64,000 bases of DNA from Ruminococcus sp. XPD3002 (GCA_900119535.1 FPJT01000004.1:130662-194661), one strand, 5' to 3'; shown: positions 16,673-26,425, counted from the stretch's first letter. The notes: a model not told the origin generated them from the sequence alone. Program-made: numbers and translations.

Positions 16673-17173
16673 TCAGAGAACGTATTCCATTATGTGATCG
16701 TCCATAACATAGCCGTTTCCGATATCTGTTACAACGTCCTCGGCAACTGTGAAGCCGGTCTTTTTGTAGACTGCTATCGCCTGTTCGTTATGCTTGTTTA
16801 CAGTAAGATAGACTCTCTTTTTACCTGCCGCAAGAGCTTCGTCGAAAACTCTGTGAAGCATTTCCGTAGCTATTCCCCTGCCTCGCTTATCCTTTCTGAG
16901 ATAGAGCTTGCTAAGGAAGAAACGGTCGTCCTCCTCGGGTTTAACTGCGATATATCCGCAAAGCTCGCCTTCATCACGTACTGCAAGGTAGCTGTATCCC
17001 TGTTTGTCTATCTGGTCGCACATTGCGCTGAGGGACTGGAATTTATCCACCATATAGTCTATCTGTCCCACGGTTATGATTCCTATGAAGCATTCGTGCC
17101 ATATTTCGTCCGCAAGCTCAGCCACCTGACGAAGCTCGGGAAGGTATTTAACTCGTTTTATTTCAACAGCCAT
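16673..17173 (-). CDS. GNAT family N-acetyltransferase
   Basis: Acetyl-CoA-dependent N-acyltransferase of 166 residues. The acetyl-CoA-binding motif A is clear: LSKLYLRKDKRGRGIATEML, with the QxxGxG/A-type loop KRGRGIA. VYLTVNKHNEQAIAVYKKTGF is the usual motif B. The second of two close ATGs (MAVEIKR, 17173) is chosen because AAAGGAG then lies seven bases upstream. The substrate is unknown. It is separated from its neighbours by repeat copy 3 and by the mntP leader. Confidence 0.85.
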   Translation of the reverse strand: MAVEIKRVKYLPELRQVAELADEIWHECFIGIITVGQIDYMVDKFQSLSAMCDQIDKQGYSYLAVRDEGELCGYIAVKPEEDDRFFLSKLYLRKDKRGRGIATEMLHRVFDEALAAGKKRVYLTVNKHNEQAIAVYKKTGFTVAEDVVTDIGNGYVMDDHIMEYVL

Positions 17174-17189
17174 ATCCATACTCCTTTTC

Positions 17190-17430
17190 TACAGTGGTTT
17201 ATGGGGATATTGTGGGAGATCTTCCGGGAAGGTCTGCCCTATCGCATTCCGGAGCCTTTACTTTAAATTTTCAGCCTGACATAGCGCTCACTCACAGTAT
17301 CACTAAAACAGCAGTTTTACAAGAGCGCTATGTCAGGCTGAAAATTTGGGGTAGAAAGTTTTAGGAAGGGAGTTTGAGGGAGAACCCTTTTTCAAAAGGG
17401 TTTCCCTCAACAATTCCCCCATATACCCAC
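17190..17430 (-). repeat. Long-hairpin intergenic element, copy 3
   Basis: Arms at 17265-17289 and 17323-17347 form a perfect 25-bp inverted repeat around a 33-nt loop (17290-17322). The outer parts are in the minus orientation (TTTACTTTAAA left, GGGGTAGAAAG right), yet the loop reads in the plus orientation, as in copy 1. The core is therefore inverted relative to the outer element when compared with copy 1. The element abuts the stop codon of yebC. Confidence 0.85.
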
Positions 17431-18165
17431 TTACTCCTCGTCGGGCATTTCCCAGTTGTGATAAACGTTCTGAACGTCATCGTTGTCCTCGAGGTGCTCA
17501 AGGAGAAGGTTCATCTTCTTGATATGCTCCTCGTCGGTAAGAGTTGTATAGTTAGCAGGAACCATTTCTGCTTCTGCTGAAAGTACGTTGTATCCCTTTG
17601 CTGTAAGAGCTTCACGGACTGCACCTACGCTCTCGGGAGCGCACTCGATCTCTACTGTCTCGTCGCTGATATCAAAATCGTCGCCGCCGCACTCGAATAC
17701 ATCGTCCATTACCTTGTCCTCGTCGAGATCTGTGTTCTCAAGGATAACTATACCCTTTTTCGAGAACATGAATGATACGCATCCGATAGTACCGAGGTTT
17801 CCGCCGAACTTATCAAAATAGTGACGAACTTCGCCTGCTGTACGGTTTCTGTTGTCTGTAAGGCACTCTACGATAACAGCAACGCCGTTAGGACCGTATC
17901 CCTCGTATGTGATATTCTCGTAGTTGTTTTTATCGCCGTCGCCTGCAGCCTTCTTGATTATACGGTCGATATTGTCGTTAGGCACGTTGTTTGCCTTAGC
18001 CTTTGCTATAAGATCACGGAGCTTGCTGTTATTGTTAGGATCGGGACCGCCCTCCTTGACAACAACTGTTATCTCTCTGCCTATCTTGGTAAAGATCTTA
18101 CCCTTTGCAGCATCGGTAGCTTCCTTCTTACGCTTGATGTTATTCCATTTTGAATGACCTGACAT
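17431..18165 (-). CDS. yebC: YebC/PmpR family protein
   Basis: A 244-residue cytosolic protein of the YebC/PmpR family, known as DNA-binding regulators and, in more recent work, as translation factors that help ribosomes on proline-rich stretches. The N terminus MSGHSKWNNIKRKKEATDAAKGKIFTK is the family signature, followed by DNIDRIIKKAAG and YEGYGPNGVAVIVECLTDNRNRT. Length is normal. AGGAGTG overlaps the end of the upstream kinase gene, so it belongs to the obg-mrnC-kinase operon; repeat copy 3 lies directly after the stop. Confidence 0.93.
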   Translation of the reverse strand: MSGHSKWNNIKRKKEATDAAKGKIFTKIGREITVVVKEGGPDPNNNSKLRDLIAKAKANNVPNDNIDRIIKKAAGDGDKNNYENITYEGYGPNGVAVIVECLTDNRNRTAGEVRHYFDKFGGNLGTIGCVSFMFSKKGIVILENTDLDEDKVMDDVFECGGDDFDISDETVEIECAPESVGAVREALTAKGYNVLSAEAEMVPANYTTLTDEEHIKKMNLLLEHLEDNDDVQNVYHNWEMPDEE

Positions 18166-18170
18166 TGCTT

Positions 18171-18659
18171 TTACACTCCTATCTGTGAAATTATTTTATT
18201 TATCTCACGATCTTCAGGTTCTTGAAATATCGAAGCAAATTTTTCCATGAGTCCTTCATCAACGTAATATGCATCGGTCTTTCCTTCGCTGACCAGCGCA
18301 TTTCTTCCATCGATCCTCTTTTTCCAGAGTTCATCATCAATGCTCAGATAATGAAGTTCATGTTCAATACCTTCAGAATCGTAGAATCTCTTTGCGTATT
18401 CTCTTTCAGCCTCAGTCCAGAATCCCCAGTCGAGAACCACATTCACTCCTGCACGGATAAGCCGGACAGACTGTTTATATAAGTAACTTCTTGCTCGTTC
18501 CACATACATATCAAGCTTATCCCCTGCTTCATTATTGAACAGGGCAAGCGTCAGCTCGTCAATTGACAATATAACGCCGTTAAGCTCACTGCACAGCTTT
18601 GCTGCGTATGTTGATTTTCCGCTGCATATCTTTCCGCATGTCATTACTACCTTAGCCAT
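18171..18659 (-). CDS. P-loop kinase-like AAA ATPase
   Basis: A 162-residue nucleotide-binding protein with the Walker A motif CGKICSGKST at residues 8-17 and a probable Walker B region VNVVLDWGFW. It resembles small AAA_33/zeta-toxin-like kinases that phosphorylate small molecules, but no antitoxin gene is adjacent and the substrate is unknown. Its start overlaps the end of mrnC by eight bases, so it is translated from the same operon. Confidence 0.8.
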   Translation of the reverse strand: MAKVVMTCGKICSGKSTYAAKLCSELNGVILSIDELTLALFNNEAGDKLDMYVERARSYLYKQSVRLIRAGVNVVLDWGFWTEAEREYAKRFYDSEGIEHELHYLSIDDELWKKRIDGRNALVSEGKTDAYYVDEGLMEKFASIFQEPEDREINKIISQIGV

Positions 18660-19065
18660 TCTGTACCTCAGTTTCCTCAGGCATCATGACTTCAAAAAGC
18701 TGAGTTATCCTCTCATTCTGACCTGTAATGTACAGGTAGCCGAAAAGGCACTCTATAGCTGTAGCCCTGCGGTATTGCACAGCGTCTGCGTGTTTCGGAA
18801 CAGTGTTTCCCGTGGCATTGCGTCCCCTTTTCAGCACTGAAAGCTCGTGCTCGGTAAGCTGTTCGGAGAGTGCGTCATAGGCATCGGACTGAAATTCCGC
18901 ACACACAAGTCTTATTTTTGCAGAGTGAAGCTTTGCAACAGGCATATTCGCCTGACGCAGAAGATAGTCCCTTACAAGTGTATCATACACACTGTCACCT
19001 AAAAAGGCAAGACTCAGCGGACTGTAGGTATTAGCTTCACGTTCTGATAAATATTCTCTGTTCAT
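18652..19065 (-). CDS. mrnC: Mini-ribonuclease III MrnC
   Basis: RNase III catalytic domain without a dsRNA-binding domain, known in Firmicutes to mature 23S rRNA ends. The 137-residue protein shows LSLAFLGDSVYDTLVRDYLL (catalytic signature), GNAT-like loop GRNATGNTVPKHAD and RRATAIECLFGYLYITG, with the acidic residues expected for metal binding. The ATG at 19065 lies just after the obg stop; a TTG at 19083 is possible but would overlap obg. The Shine-Dalgarno sequence is weak, suggesting coupling to obg translation. Confidence 0.9.
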   Translation of the reverse strand: MNREYLSEREANTYSPLSLAFLGDSVYDTLVRDYLLRQANMPVAKLHSAKIRLVCAEFQSDAYDALSEQLTEHELSVLKRGRNATGNTVPKHADAVQYRRATAIECLFGYLYITGQNERITQLFEVMMPEETEVQNG

Positions 19066-19066
19066 A

Positions 19067-20696
<1,630 letters not shown>

Positions 20697-20698
20697 AC

Positions 20699-21013
20699 TT
20701 ACACCTCCGAAATAGTGATTTTGATAGTGTCAGGAAATTCTTCAAGTATCATACCAAGCTGTGCAACAAGGATGTTGAGCACAGCCTCCGAATGTTCATC
20801 GGGAGCTTTGACATTGAGATCGATCTCATCGTCTACTGCCGAGACTTCAGCATCGATACCGAAGCCGTCGGTTATGATATTTGCAGCCATAGACACTGCT
20901 GTTGATACAGCCGCACAGACAATATCGTGTCCTTTATCGGCATACTCAGCATGTCCTTTGACTCTGAATCCCTTCTTGAATCCGTCGGATTCATAAAACT
21001 CTGCTTTGATCAT
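20699..21013 (-). CDS. prp: Ribosomal-processing cysteine protease Prp
   Basis: A 104-residue protease that removes the N-terminal extension of L27. The catalytic pair is visible: His in [10 protein letters not shown] (residue about 21) and Cys in [12 protein letters not shown] (about 33). It lies between rplU and rpmA, the conserved Firmicute position, and its substrate is encoded next to it with the matching cleavage motif. Confidence 0.94.
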   Translation of the reverse strand: MIKAEFYESDGFKKGFRVKGHAEYADKGHDIVCAAVSTAVSMAANIITDGFGIDAEVSAVDDEIDLNVKAPDEHSEAVLNILVAQLGMILEEFPDTIKITISEV

Positions 21014-21018
21014 AGATC

Positions 21019-21330
21019 TTAAGCCTTGATAGACTCGATCTGTACCTGAGTGTAAGGCTGTCTGTGACCCTGCTTCTTCTTCTCGCCCTTCTTAGGCTTG
21101 TAAGTAAATACAGTGATCTTCTTAGCCTTGCCGTTCTTAAGAACCTTAGCGCTAACAGTTGCACCGTCAACATAAGGTGTACCGATCTTAAGACCATTGT
21201 CTGCTCCGAGAGCTACTACCTTGTCGAAAGTAACTGTCTCATCAGCCTCAGCTGCGAGCTTCTCAATGAAAATAATATCGCCTTCGTTAACCTGATACTG
21301 CTTTCCGCCTGTTTCGATAACTGCGTACAT
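21019..21330 (-). CDS. rplU: Ribosomal protein L21 (bL21)
   Basis: Large-subunit protein of 103 residues: [18 protein letters not shown] at the start, then [10 protein letters not shown] and a basic [21 protein letters not shown] near the end, all standard. The start at 21330 is chosen over a longer frame that would include the leader RNA. It is first in the rplU-prp-rpmA operon, with a strong promoter and a structured leader upstream. Confidence 0.97.
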   Translation of the reverse strand: MYAVIETGGKQYQVNEGDIIFIEKLAAEADETVTFDKVVALGADNGLKIGTPYVDGATVSAKVLKNGKAKKITVFTYKPKKGEKKKQGHRQPYTQVQIESIKA

Positions 21331-21409
21331 TTGCGGCACCTGCCTTTTCAATAAACTCGCTGCAGCAGGCGTGTGATGGCACAACTTTAAAGCCTGTTTA
21401 CAAGCGGCA
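21331..21409 (-). ncRNA. Probable L21 leader RNA
   Basis: A leader of about 78 nt between the promoter and rplU. It contains GTGCCATCACACGCC and a CTGCTGCAGCAG-like stem region, which resemble the autoregulatory L21 leader found in Firmicutes. The assignment is from memory of the motif and is unverified. Confidence 0.5.
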
Positions 21410-21414
21410 ATATT

Positions 21415-21443
21415 ATTTTATCATAATTTTCCGCTGTTGTCAA
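21415..21443 (-). promoter_or_regulatory. Promoter of the rplU operon
   Basis: Minus strand: TTGACA (21443-21438), a 17-base spacer and TAAAAT (21420-21415). Confidence 0.8.
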
Positions 21444-21513
21444 GGATTTTTTGCAGTTTTCCGAGTAGATGACGAAAGCGGTCAAAGCCGCTGAAATTGT
21501 GCATTTTTCACAT

Positions 21514-21549
21514 AACAGAAAGAAAACGGCAGGAGAAGTTCCTGCCGTT
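21514..21549 (-). terminator. Terminator of the dockerin cellulase gene
   Basis: Minus strand: AACGGCAGGA/TCCTGCCGTT (21549-21540, 21534-21525) followed by TTCTTT. Confidence 0.8.
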
Positions 21550-21571
21550 CATTATGTGATTTAAACAAGGC

Positions 21572-23542
21572 TTATGCCTTGATGCTCTCAGGGAGCTTGC
21601 TTATGAGCTTAGCATCGTATTTCTGGATACTGAGTGCATCCATAGGTGAAATTCCGTCGCCTCTCTCATAAACGTCTGCGTTATCAGCAGCTTCTTCGGA
21701 CATAGGATACTTTGTAGCATTAGCGCAGTTCTGGAGAATGAGAAGTGCGTCTGCAAGCTCTACAGTACCGTTGAGGTTCGCATCTCCATATACAACTGCC
21801 TTAGAGATAGGAGAATTTGGCGAATCAGTAGCAGGCGCAGCCTGAGGTTCAGGCGCAGTCTGAGGTTCAGTCGCAGCCGGTTCAGTAGCTGTACTGACGG
21901 GAGATGTAGTAGTTGCAGGAGCAGCTGTAGTTGTTGTAGGAGCTACTGTTGTTGTAGTAACCTTTTCTGTTGTTGTTACAGGAGCCTCAGTTGTAGTAAC
22001 TATAGCAGCTGTAGTTGTCTCGGGAGCCTTTGTTGTAACAACAGGAGCAGTCGTAGCAGGAGTTGGTGTAGGAGTTATAACAACTGATGAACCCTTACCG
22101 CCTGCATCGAGGTTGCTTCCCTCGCCCGAAGCGTAGAACTGTGAAAGTGAAATACCGTTCTTACCGAGTGCTACCTGGTGGTCAAGACCGATGTACTTGC
22201 CGCTTGTTGTCTGCCATAAAGCCTTTTCAAACAGCTCATACTTAGGCTCGTTCCACTTTATCTTTGTACCTGTGCCCTGCTGGAAGCTGAGGTCATCCCA
22301 GAGTCCGCCTGTATCACCCGAGTTGGTGTTGAGGCACCAGAATGTGTGGTTGATGTGATGCTTTATCATGTAATCGCGGAGGAGAGTCATCCATTTCTGG
22401 TTGTCCTTTCCGTCCATATGTCCGCCCCACTCGCCGATGAGCTCAGGACCGATATCCTCGGCATTGATGTATGCCCATGTATCGTACCAGTAGTCCTTAA
22501 GGAGAGTTTCTTCGGTGAAGTTCTTGTCGAACCATGTCTGTGCGTAAACAGACGGACCATAATCGTGAGGTGAGTATACTATCTGTGAAGTACCCTGCTT
22601 TGGCTTTATAGGGAACTCTCTTGCGCCGCGGAAGTTACCGCCCCACCATGCGCCGATGTATGGAGAATTGTCACGTCTGTCGGGCATGCCCCAGTAGTCG
22701 CCCTCCATAGCGCCGCTCATGGACTGCTCAACACCTTCTACAAGGATAAGAGCGTGTGGGTTTACATCGAGGATAGCCTCTGCGCATCTTGTTGCAGCGT
22801 AAGCCCAGTTGTTCTCGTCTTTGGAACCATCCCACTTTGCAGCAGCATCGCCTTCCTGTCCCTTGCCGTGAGGCTCGTTCTTAAGGTCGTAAGCAAGGAG
22901 GGTATCGTCGTTCTTGTACTTCTCAGCAAGCCATACCAGTGAATCTATCCATACGTCTGTAGTTACGCCCGCTTTGCCGTACCAGAGGTTGTAGTTGTGG
23001 CCTGAGTTGTCGGTATGTGGGCTGTGGATATCGATAAATGCCTTGATTCCGTGCTCCTTGCACTTCTTCATCATGATATCGAATACCTGCATACTGTCAA
23101 CAGGAGTTTTACCGTCAGCTTCGCAGAAATCCTTGTTTATTGTAAAAGCAGGATCAGCGTTTGCAGAGAAGCTGTTTACCGGTTTTGGCTTACCATTCAT
23201 CCATGAAACGATAAGCTCTGTGGAAATAGGGAAACGGATGATGTTGATACCGCGGTCAGCGATCTCGGTCAGACAGTCGTCTGCATCAGCGCTCCAGAGG
23301 TAATGCGGGCAAGCTTCGTTACAGTTGAAGCCGAACCAGTTCGCACCTGTGAGCCATACTTCGTTTCCGTTCATGTCATAGAGACGGCTTCCCTCTGCGT
23401 GGAGCCAGTCGTCGTTTCCGTCATCTACAGCGTTTGCTGTTGTGACAGGCTGCATCAGTACGGGAGCTGCAGAGACTGCACCTGTAAAGGTAAGAGTCAT
23501 AGCCGAAGCTAAAGCCAGTACTGATCTTGTTAAATTCTTCAT
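21572..23542 (-). CDS. Cellulosomal GH5 cellulase with C-terminal type I dockerin
   Basis: Secreted 656-residue endoglucanase built for a cellulosome. It has a signal peptide at 1-30 (MKNLTRSVLALASAMTLTF, cut after an AxA-like site), then a GH5 domain at about 45-440 with LTGANWFGFNC, IIRFPIS, acid/base Glu in DLKNEPHG and nucleophile Glu in ELIGEWGG. A Thr/Pro/Ala-rich linker covers about 500-590, and a dockerin has two calcium-binding repeats, GDANLNGTVELADALLILQ and a second around NADVYERGDGISPMDALSIQ. The pattern suggests GH5_1. Presence of a dockerin implies scaffoldins elsewhere and points to R. flavefaciens-like rather than R. albus-like biology. AGAGGGG precedes the chosen ATG. Confidence 0.94.
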   Translation of the reverse strand: MKNLTRSVLALASAMTLTFTGAVSAAPVLMQPVTTANAVDDGNDDWLHAEGSRLYDMNGNEVWLTGANWFGFNCNEACPHYLWSADADDCLTEIADRGINIIRFPISTELIVSWMNGKPKPVNSFSANADPAFTINKDFCEADGKTPVDSMQVFDIMMKKCKEHGIKAFIDIHSPHTDNSGHNYNLWYGKAGVTTDVWIDSLVWLAEKYKNDDTLLAYDLKNEPHGKGQEGDAAAKWDGSKDENNWAYAATRCAEAILDVNPHALILVEGVEQSMSGAMEGDYWGMPDRRDNSPYIGAWWGGNFRGAREFPIKPKQGTSQIVYSPHDYGPSVYAQTWFDKNFTEETLLKDYWYDTWAYINAEDIGPELIGEWGGHMDGKDNQKWMTLLRDYMIKHHINHTFWCLNTNSGDTGGLWDDLSFQQGTGTKIKWNEPKYELFEKALWQTTSGKYIGLDHQVALGKNGISLSQFYASGEGSNLDAGGKGSSVVITPTPTPATTAPVVTTKAPETTTAAIVTTTEAPVTTTEKVTTTTVAPTTTTAAPATTTSPVSTATEPAATEPQTAPEPQAAPATDSPNSPISKAVVYGDANLNGTVELADALLILQNCANATKYPMSEEAADNADVYERGDGISPMDALSIQKYDAKLISKLPESIKA

Positions 23543-23653
23543 AGCTTTTTCCCCTCTCAAGATACAAAGATTTATTTGGTTCATGCAGCCGATGCAGTGC
23601 AGTGCAGGACACGGCATACGGGAGCTGTACCATGGTCGTATCTTCTCATTATG

Positions 23654-23682
23654 ATTTTACCATGAATTCTCCTATATGTCAA
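23654..23682 (-). promoter_or_regulatory. Promoter of the dockerin cellulase gene
   Basis: Minus strand: TTGACA (23682-23677), a 17-base spacer and TAAAAT (23659-23654). A leader of about 105 nt follows. Confidence 0.75.
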
Positions 23683-23744
23683 GAGAAACCGCAATTTTTC
23701 ACATGTTTTTCACCGCATTTACTACAGTCGGTATAACAGCGCGG

Positions 23745-23780
23745 ATAATAAACATAAAGCGGCAGAGTTTCCCCTGCCGC
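23745..23780 (-). terminator. Terminator of ireB
   Basis: Minus strand: GCGGCAG/CTGCCGC (23780-23774, 23765-23759) followed by a T-rich tract. Confidence 0.7.
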
Positions 23781-23833
23781 CGTGTTCATTCCGTTATCAG
23801 CGATCCCCTCCGCCTTAAAGACGGATATTTTTA

Positions 23834-24079
23834 TCAGCCCTGAAGGTATGACCTTACAAGCACCTGAAGCAGCTCGTCACGGTCGATATGACGGATAAGG
23901 CTTCTTGCATTGTTGTAGGTCGTTATGTAGGTAGGATCCTCGGACAGGATATAGCCTACGATCTGATTTATCGGATTGTAGCCCTTCTGAGTGAGAGCAT
24001 CATAGATTATAGTAAGATTCTTTTTAAGCTCTGCTTCCTTGTCTTCGTTAACGGAAAATGTCATAGTTTTATCGAACAT
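23834..24079 (-). CDS. ireB: IreB family regulatory phosphoprotein (UPF0297)
   Basis: An 81-residue protein matching the IreB family, a substrate of Ser/Thr kinase IreK in Enterococcus that affects cephalosporin resistance. MFDKTMTFSVNEDKEAE, YDALTQKGYNPINQIVGYILSEDPTYITTYNNARSLIRHIDRDELLQVLV are characteristic segments. In many Firmicutes it lies with ruvX and a DUF1292 gene; here it stands alone with its own promoter and terminator. Confidence 0.92.
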   Translation of the reverse strand: MFDKTMTFSVNEDKEAELKKNLTIIYDALTQKGYNPINQIVGYILSEDPTYITTYNNARSLIRHIDRDELLQVLVRSYLQG

Positions 24080-24384
24080 ATTTCATCAGCCTCCTGATCG
24101 GGATTGTGCTTGGACCGATCCTTTACAGGATCAATAGTAAGCTCACTATATATTATAACCTAAAAACGTCAGCATTGCAAGAGAAATGAGAAATTTTTTC
24201 TGATATGAACGTTATCGTACATCACTTTTGTAGGTTTTAAACAAAAACATTGCTTTTCTTGTGTCCGTCAACAGAGTTCAGCTTCTTTGACGGTTCAGAA
24301 AAAATTTTTTCAGCAGATTTTGGGCTTTGATCCGCCGTTTCAGGACTTTCTTCAAAAAAATCCAAAAAAATTTTCAAAAAACTC
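24080..24384. other. AT-rich intergenic region
   Basis: Contains the ireB leader, with a small hairpin GATCC/GGATC near 24115-24131, the ireB promoter, and about 200 bp of AT-rich sequence with A- and T-runs upstream of the tRNA promoter. I see no gene or structured RNA in 24181-24384. Confidence 0.5.
24152..24180 (-). promoter_or_regulatory. Promoter of ireB
   Basis: Minus strand: TTGCAA (24180-24175), a 17-base spacer and TATAAT (24157-24152). Confidence 0.7.
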
Positions 24385-24413
24385 TTGACAAGTCATCCGA
24401 TATTTGCTATAAT
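24385..24413 (+). promoter_or_regulatory. Promoter of the tRNA-Leu gene
   Basis: TTGACA (24385-24390), a 17-base spacer and TATAAT (24408-24413): both hexamers match consensus. Confidence 0.85.
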
Positions 24414-24443
24414 ATTAAAGCAGTCACGGAACAGAACTGTGAT

Positions 24444-24528
24444 GCGAGTGTGCTGGAATAGGCAGACAGGCACGTTTGAGGGGCGTGTGTCGAGAGACGT
24501 ATGGGTTCAAGTCCCATTACTCGCACCA
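24444..24528 (+). tRNA. tRNA-Leu (anticodon GAG)
   Basis: Type II tRNA of 85 nt with encoded CCA. The acceptor stem is GCGAGTG/TACTCGC, the anticodon stem CACGT/GCGTG encloses the loop TTGAGGG with anticodon GAG, the long variable arm is TGTC-GAGA-GACG, and the T arm is ATGGG-TTCAAGT-CCCAT. It reads CUC and CUU leucine codons. It is a single-gene transcript with a strong promoter and its own terminator. Confidence 0.95.
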
Positions 24529-24529
24529 A

Positions 24530-24565
24530 TAAAAGCTACGCAAATTGCGTAGCTTTTATTTTTTA
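24530..24565 (+). terminator. Terminator of the tRNA-Leu gene
   Basis: AAAAGCTACGCAA paired with a GCGTAGCTTTT strand, followed by a T-rich tract. Confidence 0.88.
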
Positions 24566-24632
24566 TCCGGACTATACATTATTATATATTAAAGCCTCCT
24601 GTATACCTTCAATACACTTTGTACAACAAGAT

Positions 24633-24661
24633 TTGACGTATCGCCAAAAATGTGGTATAAT
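24633..24661 (+). promoter_or_regulatory. Promoter of the 24808-26425 operon
   Basis: TTGACG (24633-24638), a 17-base spacer and TATAAT (24656-24661). Confidence 0.75.
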
Positions 24662-24689
24662 GAACGCAAAGTATTCATTATATTTTATC

Positions 24690-24785
24690 TGAACGCCCTT
24701 GCAGATACGCAAATCTCCGATTTGCTCCCTGCATTTCGGGCAATTATACCGCAGCGTTCCGCTTTTGCGGTATAATATTTTATAT
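24690..24785 (+). promoter_or_regulatory. Two-hairpin leader RNA of unassigned class
   Basis: The first element is a stem GCCC..GCAG/CTGC..GGGC (24695-24704 with 24729-24741) enclosing a perfect GCAAATC/GATTTGC hairpin (24709-24715, 24719-24725). The second is a perfect 11-bp stem ATTATACCGCA/TGCGGTATAAT (24743-24753, 24766-24776) followed by ATTTTATATAT. The second hairpin could be an attenuating terminator and the first an aptamer or anti-structure. I do not recognise the class. Confidence 0.45.
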
Positions 24786-24807
24786 ATTGATACACGGAGG
24801 TGTTTAT

Positions 24808-25254
24808 ATGGAGATCATTCTTGCTCTTGCTGTCATCGTAGTACTCTGCCTCATCTTCAACATCAGCACAGAATACATAGTTCTCGGCATTCTTGCGCTT
24901 ATAGAACTTACCATAATCTCCATGGCGATACTCTTTCTTTACAGCTGTATCCGCCTCGCCTTCTCAAAAAAGAAAAAAGCACAGTTCACACGTATCGACT
25001 TCCCTCCTTCTTCCAAGAACAGGTTCAAAGTCGCTTTCTACAACATTGACGGAGTTGAATATCCGTGCTTTTTCCCGAGCGAAATGATACTCAACGATAA
25101 AATGTACCGCACAGACCGTACCTACACAGTCATGTTCAGCAAGAGCATGAAGCGTGTATTCGACATCTGGACAATACTCACATGCATCCTCGGATTCATA
25201 TGCAGTACATTGGCGGTATTCGCATCGTTCTGGATGTTTTCGTTCGTTATGTAA
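24808..25254 (+). CDS. Small membrane protein of unknown function, ArsR operon
   Basis: A 148-residue protein with two or three N-terminal membrane helices (about 2-50), a basic stop KKKKAQ, a soluble middle domain (FKVAFYNIDGVEYPCFFPSEM) and a last membrane helix near the C terminus (about 125-147). I do not recognise the family. GGAGG at 24796-24800 supports the start. It is first in an operon with a metal-sensing type ArsR repressor and a metal-dependent hydrolase, so a metal- or stress-related role is conceivable but unproven. Confidence 0.65.
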   Translation: MEIILALAVIVVLCLIFNISTEYIVLGILALIELTIISMAILFLYSCIRLAFSKKKKAQFTRIDFPPSSKNRFKVAFYNIDGVEYPCFFPSEMILNDKMYRTDRTYTVMFSKSMKRVFDIWTILTCILGFICSTLAVFASFWMFSFVM

Positions 25255-25264
25255 GGAGGTCAAC

Positions 25265-25615
25265 ATGGAAGAACATATCTGCGGAGACTGCGGCATACAT
25301 CAGGACATCGTCGACAAAGTCTCCAAGGTGATGCCCGACGAAGGAGTCCTGTATGACGCCGCCGAGCTGCTCAAAGTTTTCGGCGACTCAACTCGTATCC
25401 GCATTATTTTCGTACTTTGTCAGAGCGAGATGTGCGTCTGCGATATAGCGGACCTTCTGGGTATGACTCAGTCAGCGATTTCACATCAGCTTCGTGTGCT
25501 GAAACAGGCTCGTCTCGTAAATGCGCGGCGTGACGGAAAGACTATATTCTATTCCCTCTGTGATTCACACGTTCAGAAAATATTCTACGCCGCTATGGAA
25601 CACGTAATGGAGTAA
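25265..25615 (+). CDS. ArsR/SmtB family metal-responsive repressor, CadC-like
   Basis: Winged-helix repressor of 116 residues. The DNA-binding helix-turn-helix is VCDIADLLGMTQSAISHQLRVLKQARLV. The recognition-helix-adjacent motif CVCD matches the Cys-Xaa-Cys metal site of ArsR/CadC proteins, and an N-terminal CGDC pair could supply further thiolates as in CadC, which senses Cd, Pb or Zn. AAGGAGGT at 25253-25260 fixes the start at 25265; longer frames overlap the upstream gene. It probably regulates its own operon, although no clear operator was identified. Confidence 0.88.
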   Translation: MEEHICGDCGIHQDIVDKVSKVMPDEGVLYDAAELLKVFGDSTRIRIIFVLCQSEMCVCDIADLLGMTQSAISHQLRVLKQARLVNARRDGKTIFYSLCDSHVQKIFYAAMEHVME

Positions 25616-25618
25616 GCA

Positions 25619-26425
25619 ATGAAGTATTTCGATTTTCACACACACGCTTTCGCCGATTCCATAGTCGAAAGGGCAATGTCAGGCTTATCCGAGACCAGCG
25701 GTATAACTCCCGCAACCGACGGAACTCTCGCAGGTCTTATGAACGTCCTTGAAAAAAACGGGATAGATAATGCGATGCTCCTTCCTATAGCTACAAAGCC
25801 TACTCAGCAGACAACCATCAACAACTGGGCTGCAAGCATCATGAACGATAAACTGTACTGCTGCGGTTCCGTTCACCCCGATGCCGATGATGCGGTTCAG
25901 GAGGTCGAAAGGATATACTCCCTCGGACTCTGCGGACTGAAATTCCACTCGGAATACCAGCATTTCCGTCCCAACGACAGCAAGGCTTTCCCGATTTACA
26001 GAAAAGCTGCCGAACTCGGGGTCTTCGTGGTATTTCACGGCGGCTGGGATCCCTTCGGAGGCGACGAACCCCTTGCTTCTCCAAAAACCTTTGCTGACAT
26101 CGCCGAGAAATTTCCCGACCTGACCATAATCGCCGCCCACATGGGAGGTATAAAATGTGCGGATGAGGTCGAGGACCGTCTCGCAGGAAGGTATGAAAAC
26201 CTCTATTTTGATACAGGCGTAGTCGCAAATTATATTTCCGATGAAAAGTTCCTGAGCATCGCGCAGAAACAAGGTGCGGACAAAATACTCTTCGGAAGCG
26301 ACTGCCCCTGGGATCATCCCGAAAACGAAATAGCGCTTATAAACAGGATGCCGTTCACGGATGAAGAACGCGAACTCATATTCCATAAAAATGCTGAAAA
26401 GCTTGTCGGCAGGCAATTACATTAG
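25619..26425 (+). CDS. Amidohydrolase-family metal-dependent hydrolase
   Basis: TIM-barrel hydrolase of 268 residues in the amidohydrolase-2 group. The metal ligands are visible: HTH in FDFHTHAFADS near the N terminus, His in VVFHGGWDPFGGDE, His in IIAAHMGG, and Asp in ILFGSDCPWDHP. The substrate is unknown; family members include decarboxylases and lactonases. The start lies four bases after the ArsR stop. Confidence 0.85.
   Translation: MKYFDFHTHAFADSIVERAMSGLSETSGITPATDGTLAGLMNVLEKNGIDNAMLLPIATKPTQQTTINNWAASIMNDKLYCCGSVHPDADDAVQEVERIYSLGLCGLKFHSEYQHFRPNDSKAFPIYRKAAELGVFVVFHGGWDPFGGDEPLASPKTFADIAEKFPDLTIIAAHMGGIKCADEVEDRLAGRYENLYFDTGVVANYISDEKFLSIAQKQGADKILFGSDCPWDHPENEIALINRMPFTDEERELIFHKNAEKLVGRQLH

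Noticed and set aside
18171..18659. Zeta-type toxin of a toxin-antitoxin pair
   Set aside because: The P-loop fits, but there is no adjacent antitoxin-size gene and the gene is embedded in a housekeeping operon.
24501..24692. Open frame of 63 codons starting inside the tRNA-Leu gene
   Set aside because: It begins within the tRNA and runs through its terminator; there is no ribosome binding site.
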